Of a DNA stretch of 64,000 nucleotides, positions 53,951 to 64,000 are shown in pieces; the first letter of the stretch is position 1; every line of letters starts with the position of its first letter. The stretch covers positions 27,444,189 through 27,508,188 of the forward strand of contig NC_087064.1 of the NCBI RefSeq assembly GCF_963678635.1. Reading direction: 5' to 3'. A model generated the notes under the pieces. That model searched no databases and was not told where the DNA came from. It saw nothing but the letters and a program-made list of their open reading frames with translations. Both the position numbers and the translations under genes were made by a program. Source of the stretch: Symsagittifera roscoffensis. Lineage: Eukaryota; Xenacoelomorpha; Acoela; Convolutidae.

Positions 53951-54952
53951 TTGGTTGCCATAGGAGATAATTTGGTTAGAGATAGGGATAATAGATTTAA
54001 GGATAAAAGAGTTGGGATAATTTGAGAGCAGAATTGTTTGCTAATTATCTGCTGTTGAAAAGAATTAAAATTCACAATAAGTGTAAACTTTCTCATTGCC
54101 TCCGAGTCTTTAAGACATACTTTTGTTGTCGGAGTTAGCGTCGGAGGAAACTGCGATGATTCACTTCCACTTCTGGATCTTTTCCATTACTTCAAACTTC
54201 TGGGAGGAGTACTTCAAAACCCCGCTAGAGGCACAAAAAGTAATCTAGAATGAAAATGCCAAAAAATTTTCAAATAAAGAGGCCTGAAAATAGCAGGAGA
54301 ATTCTCAAGAAATCAATTGGACAATCAAACTGTTTAAATATGTCTGTGAATTACTGCGTAATTTCGCGACTATAACGTTATAAATTGAAACTTATCAGCT
54401 TGACTAATTCATCCAAAATTTAGGACATCAGATTTTGATTTTTCGTCTGTGTTTAACATTGAGTGGGACGTTTTGTCAAGTGGTTTGATAAAATTTTTAA
54501 TGAAATTATAATGAAAATTCAGTACGATTTTCATTAACAATTTTTGATAATAAAAAACAGGTTAACCCGGGCGCGACCAAAACCAATTAACTTGAATACA
54601 AATTCAGTTGGCAAAGAACAATATAAAACAATATAGCTGACCTAACTTGTAAAATCAATGAAGGATATCGATGAGTTTGTGATTTTTTTAATGAAAAGGT
54701 TCAAATTTTCGCTCAATTTCTTAGTGTAAACTATAGCACCGAAAACGAATCAAGTCGTGACTTGGTGGTATTTTACAAAAAATCTGCTTGCTTTTTTCAT
54801 CAATGAAAAACACGAAACAGGAAGCGTTCTTCGATGGACTTTATAAAATCATTGTTGGATTCATCTCTTTTTTGGCGTCTTTTTGGAATTATATTTTGAG
54901 TTTCTGTATAATGAAAAATTGAATGGGTGCTATTATCACGCTTTAAAGAATC

Positions 54953-55143
54953 GGACCAAGTTAACATGCTCCCCCCTAAACACGTTTAATGGGGGAGGAT
55001 GTTAACTTGGTTCTAAGTTGGGAATTTTCATCAATCAGAATCGAGCATTTTACATGCAGCGGTTAACAAATTTAATTTAAATTAAGCGCTGGGGTGGAGG
55101 ATCTTAACTTTGTCTATTTGGGGGGAGGATGTTAACTTGATCC
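54953..55143. mobile_element. 191-bp MITE with 8-bp target duplication (hAT-like)
   Basis: The left end GGACCAAGTTAACATGCTCC and the complement of the right end GGATCAAGTTAACATCCTCC form inverted repeats of about 24 bp with two mismatches. AAAGAATC flanks both sides (54945-54952 and 55144-55151). An 8-bp duplication is typical of hAT elements. A third, internal, inverted copy of the end lies at about 54992-55012. There is no coding sequence. Confidence 0.8.
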
Positions 55144-55869
55144 AAAGAATCTAATTGAGCGATTTAAAAAAATCGAAACAGCAAGACAATGCAGATAGAA
55201 CTGATATTTTGCTGAAACGCTTCAATTTTGAGCGACGTATCAGGCGTAATTTTTTTTTACAAAATGGCGCTAGTTCAAGCTAAAATTCATCTGTAACTAT
55301 ACCGGTGAATCCACATAAGGGTTCAAATTATGCACAAAACAATTTTTTTTGAGTTTTTGTGCCCTGCGGATGTTTTCTGAGTTTAATGACACATCAATAA
55401 TTTCAATATTCAACAGATGAGGACAACAGTTTACAAAAATGTCTATCCGTTTCCGATGAAAACAGCATAACTCTACTAAACAAAAACATTTAAGAAAATT
55501 TACGAAAGAGTAGGTTGACTGTTTTCAAAAGAGACGGTGAAGAATACATCGATCTTAGTTTGTCACAAGTTTTGGTTTTTTCTGTCGTTTTGTATTTTTC
55601 GAGCAAATGTTACACAGATTGAGAAAAGTAACACATTCAAAGATTATAATGAAAGTTTTGGGGTTTAATGGTAAGAAGTTTTTTTCAAAATTGTAAATTT
55701 CTGTTGCAGCTCAGTCCTATATATCCAAATATTGCACTACTAGGGAAAATAATCAGTTGTGTTCAAAACTTTCAAATTAGAGAAAGGTTAGAAGAAATAT
55801 TGCAAAGATAGAAAAATTATAGACAATTCAAGAAAATAGATCCCCCAGATAGACCTAGTTAAATTTTTC

Positions 55870-56012
55870 TACTCCAGCATTTAATTCGCGCTAAATTTTC
55901 TAAGCGCTGCATCTAAAATGCTCGATTCTGATTGGCTGAAAATTGCAACTCAGAACCGAAAAAAACCCTAAACTGCTTGAGGGGGTGGAGGGCAGTAAGC
56001 TAACTTGTTCCA
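55870..56012 (-). repeat. Diverged partial copy of the 191-bp MITE
   Basis: On the minus strand GGAACAAGTTAGCTTACTGC begins it and CAATCAGAATCGAGCATTTT, GATGCAGCG follow, matching the order in 54953-55143. No target duplication is visible. Confidence 0.55.
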
Positions 56013-57120
56013 ATTAAATGATAGTTTTCCAACTGTATATCATATCGTTATATTCCTTTTTTTCTTAAACGCATAACTTGTGCTTATTCTTGTTCTAACT
56101 CATCCATATATTGCTGTACAAAAGACAAAAATCATCCTATTGAACATGACCTTTTCCTAATAGCTAATGTTTTTCCACTACAAAAGATGGAAAATGCGTT
56201 CTTATTTTTTCATTAAATGAGATCAAGTGTCTTAAGCTGCTTGAAAGACTAGAGAGGGCTCCTGGAATTTTCAGGATTTCGACCTGCTTTGAGCAGTCTT
56301 GTTATTCCGACCGCTTCACAAAGTGGCGTTGAGAAACAATTCCGAAAACTGGATTTTTTTTTTCGTCCAGTTGAAAAGTCAATGACTGAATTAGCAATTT
56401 TTGAAGGCAATGGCAATTTTTGAAGGCAGGGGCTGTCTCAAATCAGAGAACTTCCAGCAAGTTTTTCTCTCAATTATTGTTCAGCCTCATCGACCCTAGA
56501 AAAAAAACTAATGATTAACTTACTTTTTCGAGAAGCGAGGTCTATATATCGTAAGAAATCTTACTTCTCTGGCCTTTTTTGAGAGATTGCAAGTTGAACC
56601 GACTTTGAAGTTCGACTTGGCTGCATAACTTTCTTCTGTTTCCAGATTCAATAAAAAGCTGCTCATCTATTTGAAAACTTATTTAAAAACATGCTAGACA
56701 TATAGTTTTTTTGGTACGTGGGAAATTACTACTCATACTTGTATCATATATGGAAATAAGGTTTTTAATGAGATTTGAAACAATCTTTGTTAGGTATAAA
56801 AATTTATGAAATGTTTGACAATTTTATTTGAAAATGTATCAACAAAAACTTTAATAAACCATGGAAGGTCTCGTTGCTTTCGCGCTGAAGCTCATTCGGA
56901 TTGTCATCCGGTCAGGAATGGCAAACTATTTAAGTACATGATTGCTATACTTATGTGTGTTATTTATGTTGGTCAAATGACCTTGTGTCTACCGAGACAG
57001 AGTGCGGCGCTAGAAGAGCAGAACGAGAATGAAACATTAACGAAACATTTGTTTTAATCACGTTGTGATAGGACCTTTTTTTTGGCAATCCGTTTGGATT
57101 CGATGTTTATAGATAGCTCA

Positions 57121-58340
57121 TGCCCTATGGTATGACATGGAGCAGCCAGCAAAATTCAAAAAAAACATCTAAGCCTAAGCCCAATATGGGAACGAGCATT
57201 AGCAAAGCCGCCACTAGAGTGGTCGAAGTGGGCGGCTATAGTAGAAGGGGAATACTTCGCAAAGGATGATATCGAAGTACGAAACTTTTTGCGTGACAAA
57301 CCAGCACTAACAGATCCAACAGAACCAATTACGAATGAAAACTTTCGAGTGAGACGGAAGCACACAAAAAAAAACTGCGACGTGCGCAACCAGGAAAAGA
57401 TCAATGGCTTGGAAAAAGAAGGCACGAGAAAAAAGCGTACCATACAACTCATTCGCATGGGTCGAAGCGGATGCAAAGGCAGGAAGTTACGTATTTCTGT
57501 GCTGGGGCGCCGAAGGACAATGCCAACTCTACCAGAAAAACAGAATTCAGACCTACAAACTGTGAAAACGAAAAAAAACTAATAACGACATTACAAAATC
57601 ATTTTGGTTACTACGTGTATAACCGCTTTCGAAAGATTCAATTTTTGGTAGTCGAAAACAAAAGAAGAACAAATCATGAGAATAGATCCACGCAAGCCTA
57701 GTTGAGTTAGCATCACGCCGACACTGCGGAGATATAGAAAACGATTGGGTCAGAGACACATTCAATGCATATATGGGTAACAACAAATTAGCTATTATCG
57801 GAAACCAGATTCCCAAAAGATGCGTATGAATACGCAATCCGCCGCGAAAAAGGTGTCAAACGTAGTAGGACTATAAAAACCAACCCAATCGGATCGTCAT
57901 TGCCCACAAAATTAAAGCGGGAATCGGTATGTTATGTACAACCTCGAGGCTGGGGTGTACAAAGAAAACCAAGAAAAACCCGTAAAACAAGGGAAGCTGC
58001 GGGCATATGGAACGACAATTTTTTCCACGCGAATCACTAAATACAGCGGACAACAGGCGCTTATTCGGAAAAATTAATGAAAAAAACAAAAACAATGCTA
58101 TAATTGTGGAAAACAATTTGGACGATACCACCTGCATTCATGCCCTGCAGAGGACGAAATTTGCAACGAATGTGCCATATCAACAACGTAAACAACTTGC
58201 GAAAAGTAATTCAAGAACAAACAGAAAACGACGGAAAAAACAACAAAGTTTATGAAAAAGAAAGACCCAGAAGCGTTTTTCGAATCTTCAAGCGGGTGGA
58301 AAGAATTTTCACGAGACGGTTTCAAGATAATGGCAGTTAA
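57121..58340 (+). pseudogene. Element B gag (capsid and nucleocapsid), broken
   Basis: Readable pieces in several frames: RDKPALTDPTEPITNENFRV at about 57292; ITTLQNHFGYYVYNRFRKIQ at about 57580; ELASRRHCGDIENDWVRDTF at about 57705; YEYAIRREKG at about 57825; a knuckle CYNCGKQFGRYHLHSC at 58096-58143. These match the fragment at 28.5-29.0 kb. It is the gag of a Ty3/Gypsy element, forming capsid and binding RNA. Multiple stops and frameshifts make it inactive. Confidence 0.7.
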
Positions 58341-58381
58341 CGAGGCATTTGAAACAAAAACGCTAGCAAAGATCAACGAAG

Positions 58382-58770
58382 ATGGTTGATCTCAACGGAC
58401 ATGTGGTTAAAAGAAAAACAAAATTGGACGCAATCTTCGTCATTGCCGACTCCGCAAGCCCAATGTCATTTATCATTGAAAAACGAAAAGCGATAACAAT
58501 AACTCAGCAAGATTTAAATTTATCCCGACCGAAGATGCAGCGCGGAATCTATAATGATACAGTGGAGAAATTATCATCCCAAAATAAAGACTAATTATTG
58601 AACTAGAACCAGTGGGTTGGACCGTTCAATCAGCCCCATTCATTATAATCGACGACCAGAAAGCAAACATTCTAGGACGAAACATTCTACCACAAAAAGG
58701 AATCCGATTGATACCGGTCAAACCAAACAAGCAACAAGTGTTCAACATTCACAAGAATGACAACTGAAAC
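58382..58770 (+). pseudogene. Element B aspartic protease
   Basis: The frame 58382-58594 reads LDAIFVIADSASPMSFIIEK, with catalytic Asp in a DSA triplet. After a stop and frame change, GWTVQSAPFIIIDDQKANIL and GRNILPQKGIRL (about 58616-58710) give the flap-side strand and the ILGR end motif. Order and spacing fit a Gypsy protease of about 120 residues. It follows gag by about 40 bases. Confidence 0.75.
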
Positions 58771-59614
58771 CCCTAAATCAAACAATGGATGAACTGCTTT
58801 TTCAAACAACTCTGTTTTTGAATTGGAAAACTAAAATATCACGTTAGGAAAAGCTAATTGACGAAAGATGCTATCCAAAAAAAATTAGAAGGAGAGACGA
58901 GTCCCAAGTCATATACAAGAAAGAGTTGAAACAAAAAAAAACAAATAGAACAAAAGCACATCAAAAAACTTGACAAACTTTCGGAAAAACAATTCATAAG
59001 CCTAATTGTAAAAACCGCAAAAAAATATTCAGACAGTAAAATAAGAACTACATTTTCCTAAGATAAACATAAACATACTTTAAAAAATCAGATGACAATT
59101 TTTTTTAAAGATTATCTCACAAATGAAGAAATCCAATGGGAAAGAACAAAAATTGTTTTCGACACTCGATTTAAATTATGCATATTCCCATATCCCTCTG
59201 GATTAACGAACCATAGAACAATGAAACTTCAGTTTCATCGAAGGCAATGCCAAAAGGACATACCAATTTCAAACAGGATCATATGGTTTGATAAAAATGA
59301 GGGCTGAGTTCCAGAATGTCGTGGATCTAACACTTACAAACTGAAAAAATACATATGCAAATCTCGCGGTTATTCTGATGGTTACCAAAGGTGTGATCTA
59401 ATTACATAAAGAGACACTAGAAACAGTTCCAATCAACACTCGCTGAGGATTTTTAGCAAACAGACAAAACTGCAAGCAGACAAATTTATAAACAAATATA
59501 AATTCGGATGCAAACAGGTAGAATGGAATCAAAATTAACTGCTGGGGCACTAAACGACTGGTTAGATAAACGAAAGGCACTGAACAAACTATCTGCAAAA
59601 ATGATTGACTGAGA
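58771..59614 (+). pseudogene. Element B reverse transcriptase, N-terminal part
   Basis: Decayed RT. The pieces KHIKKLDKLSEKQFISLIVK (about 58955-59015), YPSGLTNHRTMKLQFHRRQC and DIPISNRIIWFD (about 59190-59295) correspond to the fingers and the QIPL...FGLxxAP region of Gypsy RT. No YxDD box survives in a clean frame. The sequence breaks at 59615, where an inverted integrase piece begins after a 31-bp repeat. Confidence 0.6.
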
Positions 59615-59645
59615 GTTCAACGCAGTACTCTCATACTCCGTGTAC
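59615..59645. repeat. 31-bp direct repeat, copy 1
   Basis: GTTCAACGCAGTACTC...GTGTAC, identical to 60775-60805. It marks the junction between the + strand RT piece and the minus-strand integrase piece. Confidence 0.85.
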
Positions 59646-60710
59646 CGTCCGTTCTTTTCCCTGTCGGTTTGGCCTGGTGCTTCTTTGGGCTTTCTTGTGT
59701 TGTTTGGCCCTGCTTTCCTTCCTTCTTCAGTTTCATGTCGATTGCCTCCTCCTTGAACATTGGGTTTCATGGTGGGTACGGCTGTTCCTTGTCTAAAAAC
59801 GTAAAAAACGTCCTGTTCTAAGTACTGATTTGTACGCAAGTTAATCACTTACACAGGAAAGCCTGCATGGTCCCTATTTTGATGGATTTGGTACAAAAGC
59901 GAATTCACTGGTGTTTAAGAAAACACGTCATGATTTTCTTAAATGACGTGTTTGTGTACCGAAAAATTGCACCCTGCTGTGTGAGGTGTGTACGTCAAAA
60001 TTTTTCCATCGCTTATTTCATATCTTTATTCAAATGATTTTGGGTATTTGATTCTTTGGCTAATCTTAATACTTTTCCTGGTTTTTGTTCAATTAGCTTT
60101 ATGATGTTTTAGGCTGTTTGCCCATGGGGTCTCGTATATCCTAGGTTTCCCTTTTCCTTTTCAATGGCTGTTGCTCTTCTTGTTTTCACACCTGTTGTAC
60201 CTTGTGCGCGTTCTTCTTTTGTTATTGGAGGGTCTATGAGAGTGGTCTGGTATTTTTGCTGACTGTCCCTGGACTGTTTCTTCGTCTTCTGACCATCGTG
60301 GGATGACGTACAAATTTTTGGCTGGCAGCGGTGATTGCATCAAATGCGTGTCTCGCGTTTTCCCAATTTAGGTTTATCAGTGAACTAGTTGTTGCTAGGT
60401 TTGATAGAGATGTGTTGGTTTTTCTCTCCATGTGCGCCTAGAATGGTGCGATTTTTGTTAATCCGGATGCTAGTTTGACTGGTGTGTTGTTTTTATCTAT
60501 TCTTTTTAACCCTAGTCTGCGGTGTAGTGTTAAAATCAGTCGTTCTACAACTCCTATCGATCTATGTTCGTAGTTGGTGCGAATTTTAAATGCATGTTTT
60601 TTGATTGGCAAAATAATTGACAGATTGTGCCCTGAGTGTGCGTACCTGATCACATCTTTTTTTCCTAGGAATGCCGTTGTTTAAAATGCATCATTGTATA
60701 AGTTTTCGGC
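59646..60710 (-). pseudogene. Element B integrase C-terminal part, inverted
   Basis: On the minus strand DVIRYAHSGHNLSIILPIKK and YEHRSIGVVERLILTLHRRL (60653-60438) are the end of the integrase core; the Glu of VVER is the third catalytic residue. A tail follows: ENARHAFDAITAASQKFVRH, then VINLRTNQYLEQDVFYVFRQ and HETEEGRKAGPNNT. The first two catalytic Asp are missing. It is repeated at 61990-62745 (tail only) and at 62750-63925 in the opposite direction. Confidence 0.65.
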
Positions 60711-60774
60711 CTCATCGTCCTCGGTACCTCTTTTGGTATTTACTCCTCCTGTCTAATTTTTGTATAATTGGCGC

Positions 60775-60805
60775 GTTCAACGCAGTACTCTCATACTCCG
60801 TGTAC
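60775..60805. repeat. 31-bp direct repeat, copy 2
   Basis: Identical to 59615-59645. Here it sits inside a continuous minus-strand pol linker, so this copy looks original and the other was carried to the rearrangement junction. Confidence 0.8.
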
Positions 60806-61600
60806 TTGTATTGAGAATTAATTTATGTGTTACCTTCTCGAGCTTCAGTCTTCGGCTCTGTTTGGGTAATTGCTTCTTCTCTATGTCGTGGTTTGTGATG
60901 CAATTTCCTTTTCCCGTTTTTCTTTCGGTTCGATCTGTTTATAGAGTTGGTTTGTTGTTTCTGGCGTCTTTTGTATCGATTGTGTCGCATCTTTGATTTT
61001 CGGAGAGTCGGATATGTTTGTTTTGGTTGTATAAAATGTATATCTTTCGTAAGTGGTAGTTGTCGTTGAACTTCGCCTCTTCCATCTGGGATCAGACAGG
61101 CTTTCCTCCCGGTCTGAGTCACCAGTCCATACTCCGTTGGTCATTGAATGATTTCCCTCATTGTTTCTTGCGCTGTCGGGGATGAAACTACCCTTGAACC
61201 CTTTGTAATTGCTTTTTTTCTCCTTGTAGTTTGTGGACGTTGACTTTCCGAGTTTCCTCAATAGATCAATTTTAATTTTTGTTTTGTTATTGAGCAGCTA
61301 ATGACCGGGTGATTTTAGGGAGAAACTGAAAAGTTTTTGTTTGGTTCGAATGACCGCTTGAGTATTAATTGGATTGTTTGGAATGCACATGCGGTTATAA
61401 ATCGCTTGTTAGTGTTCTTTTATTTTCCGCGCGCTTTCAGATCAGTCGATACGGTGCTCGTTTCTGAATGGCTAGGTTTCTTATAGTTAAGTGTCAAACA
61501 TCTCAAATTTGTAAATGATTGATTTAATTGACGCCATTACAATTTCCTCATCATGCGCGCTTGGGGGTGCTGCTTATCAAACTGCATTACGCGGCATTTA
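60806..61600 (-). pseudogene. Element B RNase H-integrase linker
   Basis: The minus frame 61261-60881 reads MRKLGKSTSTNYKEKKSNYK, FIPDSARNNEGNHSMTNGVW and a Lys/Thr-rich continuation. It lies between RNase H (upstream on the minus strand) and integrase, so it is the connecting segment. No catalytic motif. 61270-61600 is not readable. Confidence 0.5.
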
Positions 61601-61609
61601 GTCTACTAG

Positions 61610-61990
61610 CCCTATTTTTGTTCCCGCCAAGTGTTTAATGTGAAATTAAAAAGAATGAGTCGGTCAATCCATCTTGTGAGCCTGCTTTGGCTCGTTTTTG
61701 ATTTTTTACTTGCGCTTAATGCGCTGAAAAAAGCTTGATGGTCTGTGATGACGGTAATTTTTTTCCTTTCAGGTAATATTTAAAGTGTTTGATTGCCGAC
61801 ACGACCCCTAAGAATTCAAGTTCTTTCACTGAATACTTCTCCTGTACTGATTTCAGGAATCTCGATGCATATGCTATTGCTTTCCAAAATTTTTGAGTAC
61901 CTTGCTTTAAAGCTGCCTCTAACCCGGAGTTTGATGCATCGCATGCACGCGGATTGCTAAATTTCGGTCAAAACGGTTTTTTTTCTTTGA
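61610..61990 (-). pseudogene. Element B RNase H domain
   Basis: On the minus strand FSNPRACDASNSGLEAALKQ (about 61955-61900) gives the first catalytic Asp (CDAS). AIAYASRFLKSVQEKYSVKE (about 61880-61825), LEFLGVVSAIKHFKYYL with the catalytic Glu, and KKITVITDHQAFFSALSASK, with Asp in TDHQ, follow, in almost one open frame. This is a typical Gypsy RNase H that removes RNA from the hybrid during reverse transcription. Confidence 0.8.
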
Positions 61991-62745
61991 TTTCAGACAA
62001 ATGTTCTTGTGTTGTTTGGCCCTCCTTTTCTTCCTTCTTCAGTTTCATGTCGATTGCCTCCTCCTTGAACATTGGGTTTCGTGGTGGGTACGGCTGTTCC
62101 TTGTCTAAAAACGTAAAAAACGTCCTGTTCTAAGTACTGATTTGTACGCAAGTTAATCACTTACACAGGAAAGCCTGCATGGTCCGCATTTTGATGGAAA
62201 TGGTACAAAAGCGAATTCACTATTCTTAAATGACGTGTTTGTGTACCAAAAAATTGCATACTGCTGTGTGAGGTGTGTACGTCAAAATTTTTCCATCGCT
62301 TATTTCATATCTTTATTCAAATGATTTTGGGTGTTTGATTCTTTGGCTAATCTTAATGCTTTTCCTGGTTTTTGTTCAATTAGCTTTATGATGTTTTAGG
62401 CTGTTTGCCCATGGGGTCTCGTATATCCTAGGTTTACCTTTTCCTTTTCAATGGCTGTTGCTCTTCTTGTTTTCACACCTGTTGTACTTTGTGCGCGTTC
62501 TTCTTTTGTTATTGGAGGGTCTATGAGAGTGGGTCTGCTATTTTTGCTGGCTGTCTCTGGACTGTTTCTTCGTCTTCTGACCATCGTTAGATGACGTACA
62601 AATTTTTGGCTGGCAGCGGTGATTGCATCAAATGCGTGTCTCGCGTTTTCCCAATTTAGGTTTATCGGTGAACTAGTTGTTGCTAGGTTTGATAGAGATG
62701 TGTTGGTTTTTCTCTCCATGTGCGCCTAGAATGGTGCGATTTATA
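61991..62745 (-). pseudogene. Element B integrase tail, second inverted copy
   Basis: It matches 59690-60440 closely: KTNTSLSNLATTSSPINLNW, ENARHAFDAITAASQKFVRH and the HETEEG tail are present. It ends at about 62745, where the reverse-complement copy begins, so 61.99-63.8 kb is a large inverted repeat. Confidence 0.65.
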
Positions 62746-62749
62746 ACCA

Positions 62750-63925
62750 GATTTATAACCGGGTATGAACAGATCGAACTGAAAGAAAAACTTATACAAT
62801 GATGCATTTTAAACAACGGCATTCCTAGGAAAAAAAGATGTGATCAGGTACACACATTCAGGGCACAATGTGTCAATTATTTTGCCAATCGAACAACATG
62901 CATTTAAAATTCGCACCATTTACGAACATAGATCGATAGGAGTTGTAGAACGAATGATTATAACACTACACCGCAGACTAGGGTTAAAAGGAATAGATAA
63001 AAACAACACACCAGTCAAACTAGCACCCGGATTAACAAAAATCGCACCATTCTAGGCGCACATGGAGAGAAAAACCAACACATCTCTATCAAACCTAGCA
63101 ACAACTAGTTCACTGATAAACCTAAATTGGGAAAACGCGAGACACGCAATTGATGCAATCACCGCTGCCAGCCAAAAATTTGTACGTCATCATACGATGG
63201 TCAGAAGACGAAGAAACAGTCCAGAGACAGCCAGCAAAAATACCAGACCCACTCTCATAGACCCTCCAATAACAAAAGAAGAACGCGCACAAGGTACAAC
63301 AGGTGTGAAAACAAGAAGGGCACAAGCCATTGAAAAAAAAGGTAAACCTAGGATATACGAGACCCCATGGGCAAACAGCCTAAAACATCATAAAGTTAAT
63401 TGAACAAAAACCAAGAAAAGCATTAAGATTAGCCAAAGAATCAAATACCCAAAATCATTTGAATAAAGATATGAAATAAGCGATGGAAAAATTTTGACGT
63501 ACACACCTCACACAGCAGGGTGCAATTTTTCGGTACACAAACACGTCATTTAAGAAAATCATGACGTGTTTTCTTAAACACCAGTGAATTCGCTTTTGTA
63601 CCAAATCCATCAAAATAGGGACCATGCAGGCTTTCCTGTGTAAGTGATTAACTTGCGTACAAATCAGTACTTAGAACAGGACGTTTTTTACGTTTTTAGA
63701 CAAGGAACAGCCGTACCCACCACGAAACCCAATGTTCAAGGAGGAGGCAATCGACATGAAACTGAAGAAGGAAGAAAAGCAGGGCCAAACAACACAAGAA
63801 ATCCCAAAGAAGCACCAGGCCAAACCGACAGGGAAAAGAACGGACGGAAAACCGCCGCAAAAAGCGCCCACAAGAGAGATGCTGTTCCAAACAGAGGAAC
63901 TACCGTGAACTAGCAAAGAGCTCAT
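62750..63925 (+). pseudogene. Element B integrase C-terminal part, + strand copy
   Basis: DVIRYTHSGHNVSIILPIEQ, YEHRSIGVVERMIITLHRRL (62840-63055), ENARHAIDAITAASQKFVRH (63140-63200), VINLRTNQYLEQDVFYVFRQ (63641 on) and HETEEGRKAGPNNTRNPKEA are on the + strand. The frames are cleaner than in the other two copies. It ends with NGRKTAAKSAHKRDAVPNRG and a stop at 63911-63913. The first two catalytic Asp are absent. Confidence 0.65.
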
Positions 63926-64000
63926 AAAACGAAATTCACCAGAGAAATCAGCCTCTTCAAGCGAAGAATGTTCCTCGACAACCCTGATTAATACACCGTT
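63926..64000 (+). other. End of window, probable element B 3' sequence
   Basis: It continues the + strand element B tail. A frame KRNSPEKSASSSEECSSTTL is open but too short to judge. Nothing else is seen. Confidence 0.25.

Larger units (their letters stand above)
53951..57120. other. AT-rich noncoding region with small repeats
   Basis: No gene is supported. It contains a MITE (54953-55143), a diverged relative of it (about 55870-56012) and a monomer-like end GAGCAGTCTTGTTATTCCGAC at about 56285. A frame at 56806-57057 (83 codons) has a hydrophobic stretch (YMIAILMCVIYVGQMTLCL) but no family match, and could equally be chance. Confidence 0.4.

Noticed and set aside
56806-57057. 83-codon frame with a hydrophobic stretch, possibly a membrane protein or envelope piece
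   Set aside because: Single hydrophobic stretch, no cleavage site or Cys pattern, no second copy; chance cannot be excluded.
59615-59645. cDNA-library adapter contamination
   Set aside because: The 31-bp repeat only partly resembles known adapter sequence, and its second copy lies within continuous pol sequence.

Overview
The window is repeat-dominated DNA from an animal genome, most likely an invertebrate. A BEL/Pao retrotransposon (a lineage confined to animals), two kinds of Ty3/Gypsy elements and small inverted-repeat elements fill it. I see no convincing host gene, rRNA or tRNA gene, and no bacterial operon signals. The exact taxon cannot be read from the sequence; an aquatic invertebrate such as a crustacean or cnidarian is only a guess.

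Layout. (1) 1-13.95 kb, + strand: the 3' two thirds of an unusually large Ty3/Gypsy-like element, here called element A. It starts inside pol (RNase H-integrase linker, integrase, long acidic tail). It continues with about 10 kb of extra coding sequence: a macro-domain ORF, a coiled-coil/SGNH-hydrolase ORF, and two large unassigned coding regions (ORF3 and ORF4). All are damaged by frameshifts and stops, but long open stretches remain. (2) 14.64-15.42 kb: a foldback (large inverted repeat). (3) 15.4-28.1 kb, - strand: a second, more diverged copy of element A, tail-to-tail with the first. It has protease, RT, RNase H, integrase, tail, macro-domain remnant, ORF3 and ORF4 in the same order, but lacks the SGNH ORF. 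The shared order shows the extra ORFs belong to the element. (4) 28.45-29.0 kb: a gag fragment of a second Gypsy family (element B). (5) 30.79-40.29 kb, - strand: a BEL/Pao element with exact ends: 5-bp target duplication, two LTRs, primer-binding site, polypurine tract and a full gag-protease-RT-RNase H-integrase order, disabled by five stops and three frameshifts. Its leader holds an extra, possibly SGNH-like, ORF and its LTRs carry tRNA-like Pol III box sequences. (6) 42.55-52.90 kb: three head-to-tail copies of a ~3.64-kb unit, plus a diverged fourth piece to 53.9 kb. Each unit holds two or three ~530-bp monomers; the first two units also carry a 1.13-kb inverted-repeat element full of palindromes. 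(7) 54-57 kb: AT-rich DNA with a 191-bp MITE. (8) 57.1-63.9 kb: scrambled element B pieces, with gag-protease-RT on + and integrase/RNase H pieces on both strands.

The most notable content is element A: a retroelement that encodes, 3' of integrase, a macro domain resembling the TARG1/Poa1 group, a fused coiled-coil/GDSL-type SGNH hydrolase with all its catalytic blocks readable, and two further conserved large proteins of unknown role. The macro-domain and ORF3/ORF4 parts are confirmed by a second divergent copy in the same window.
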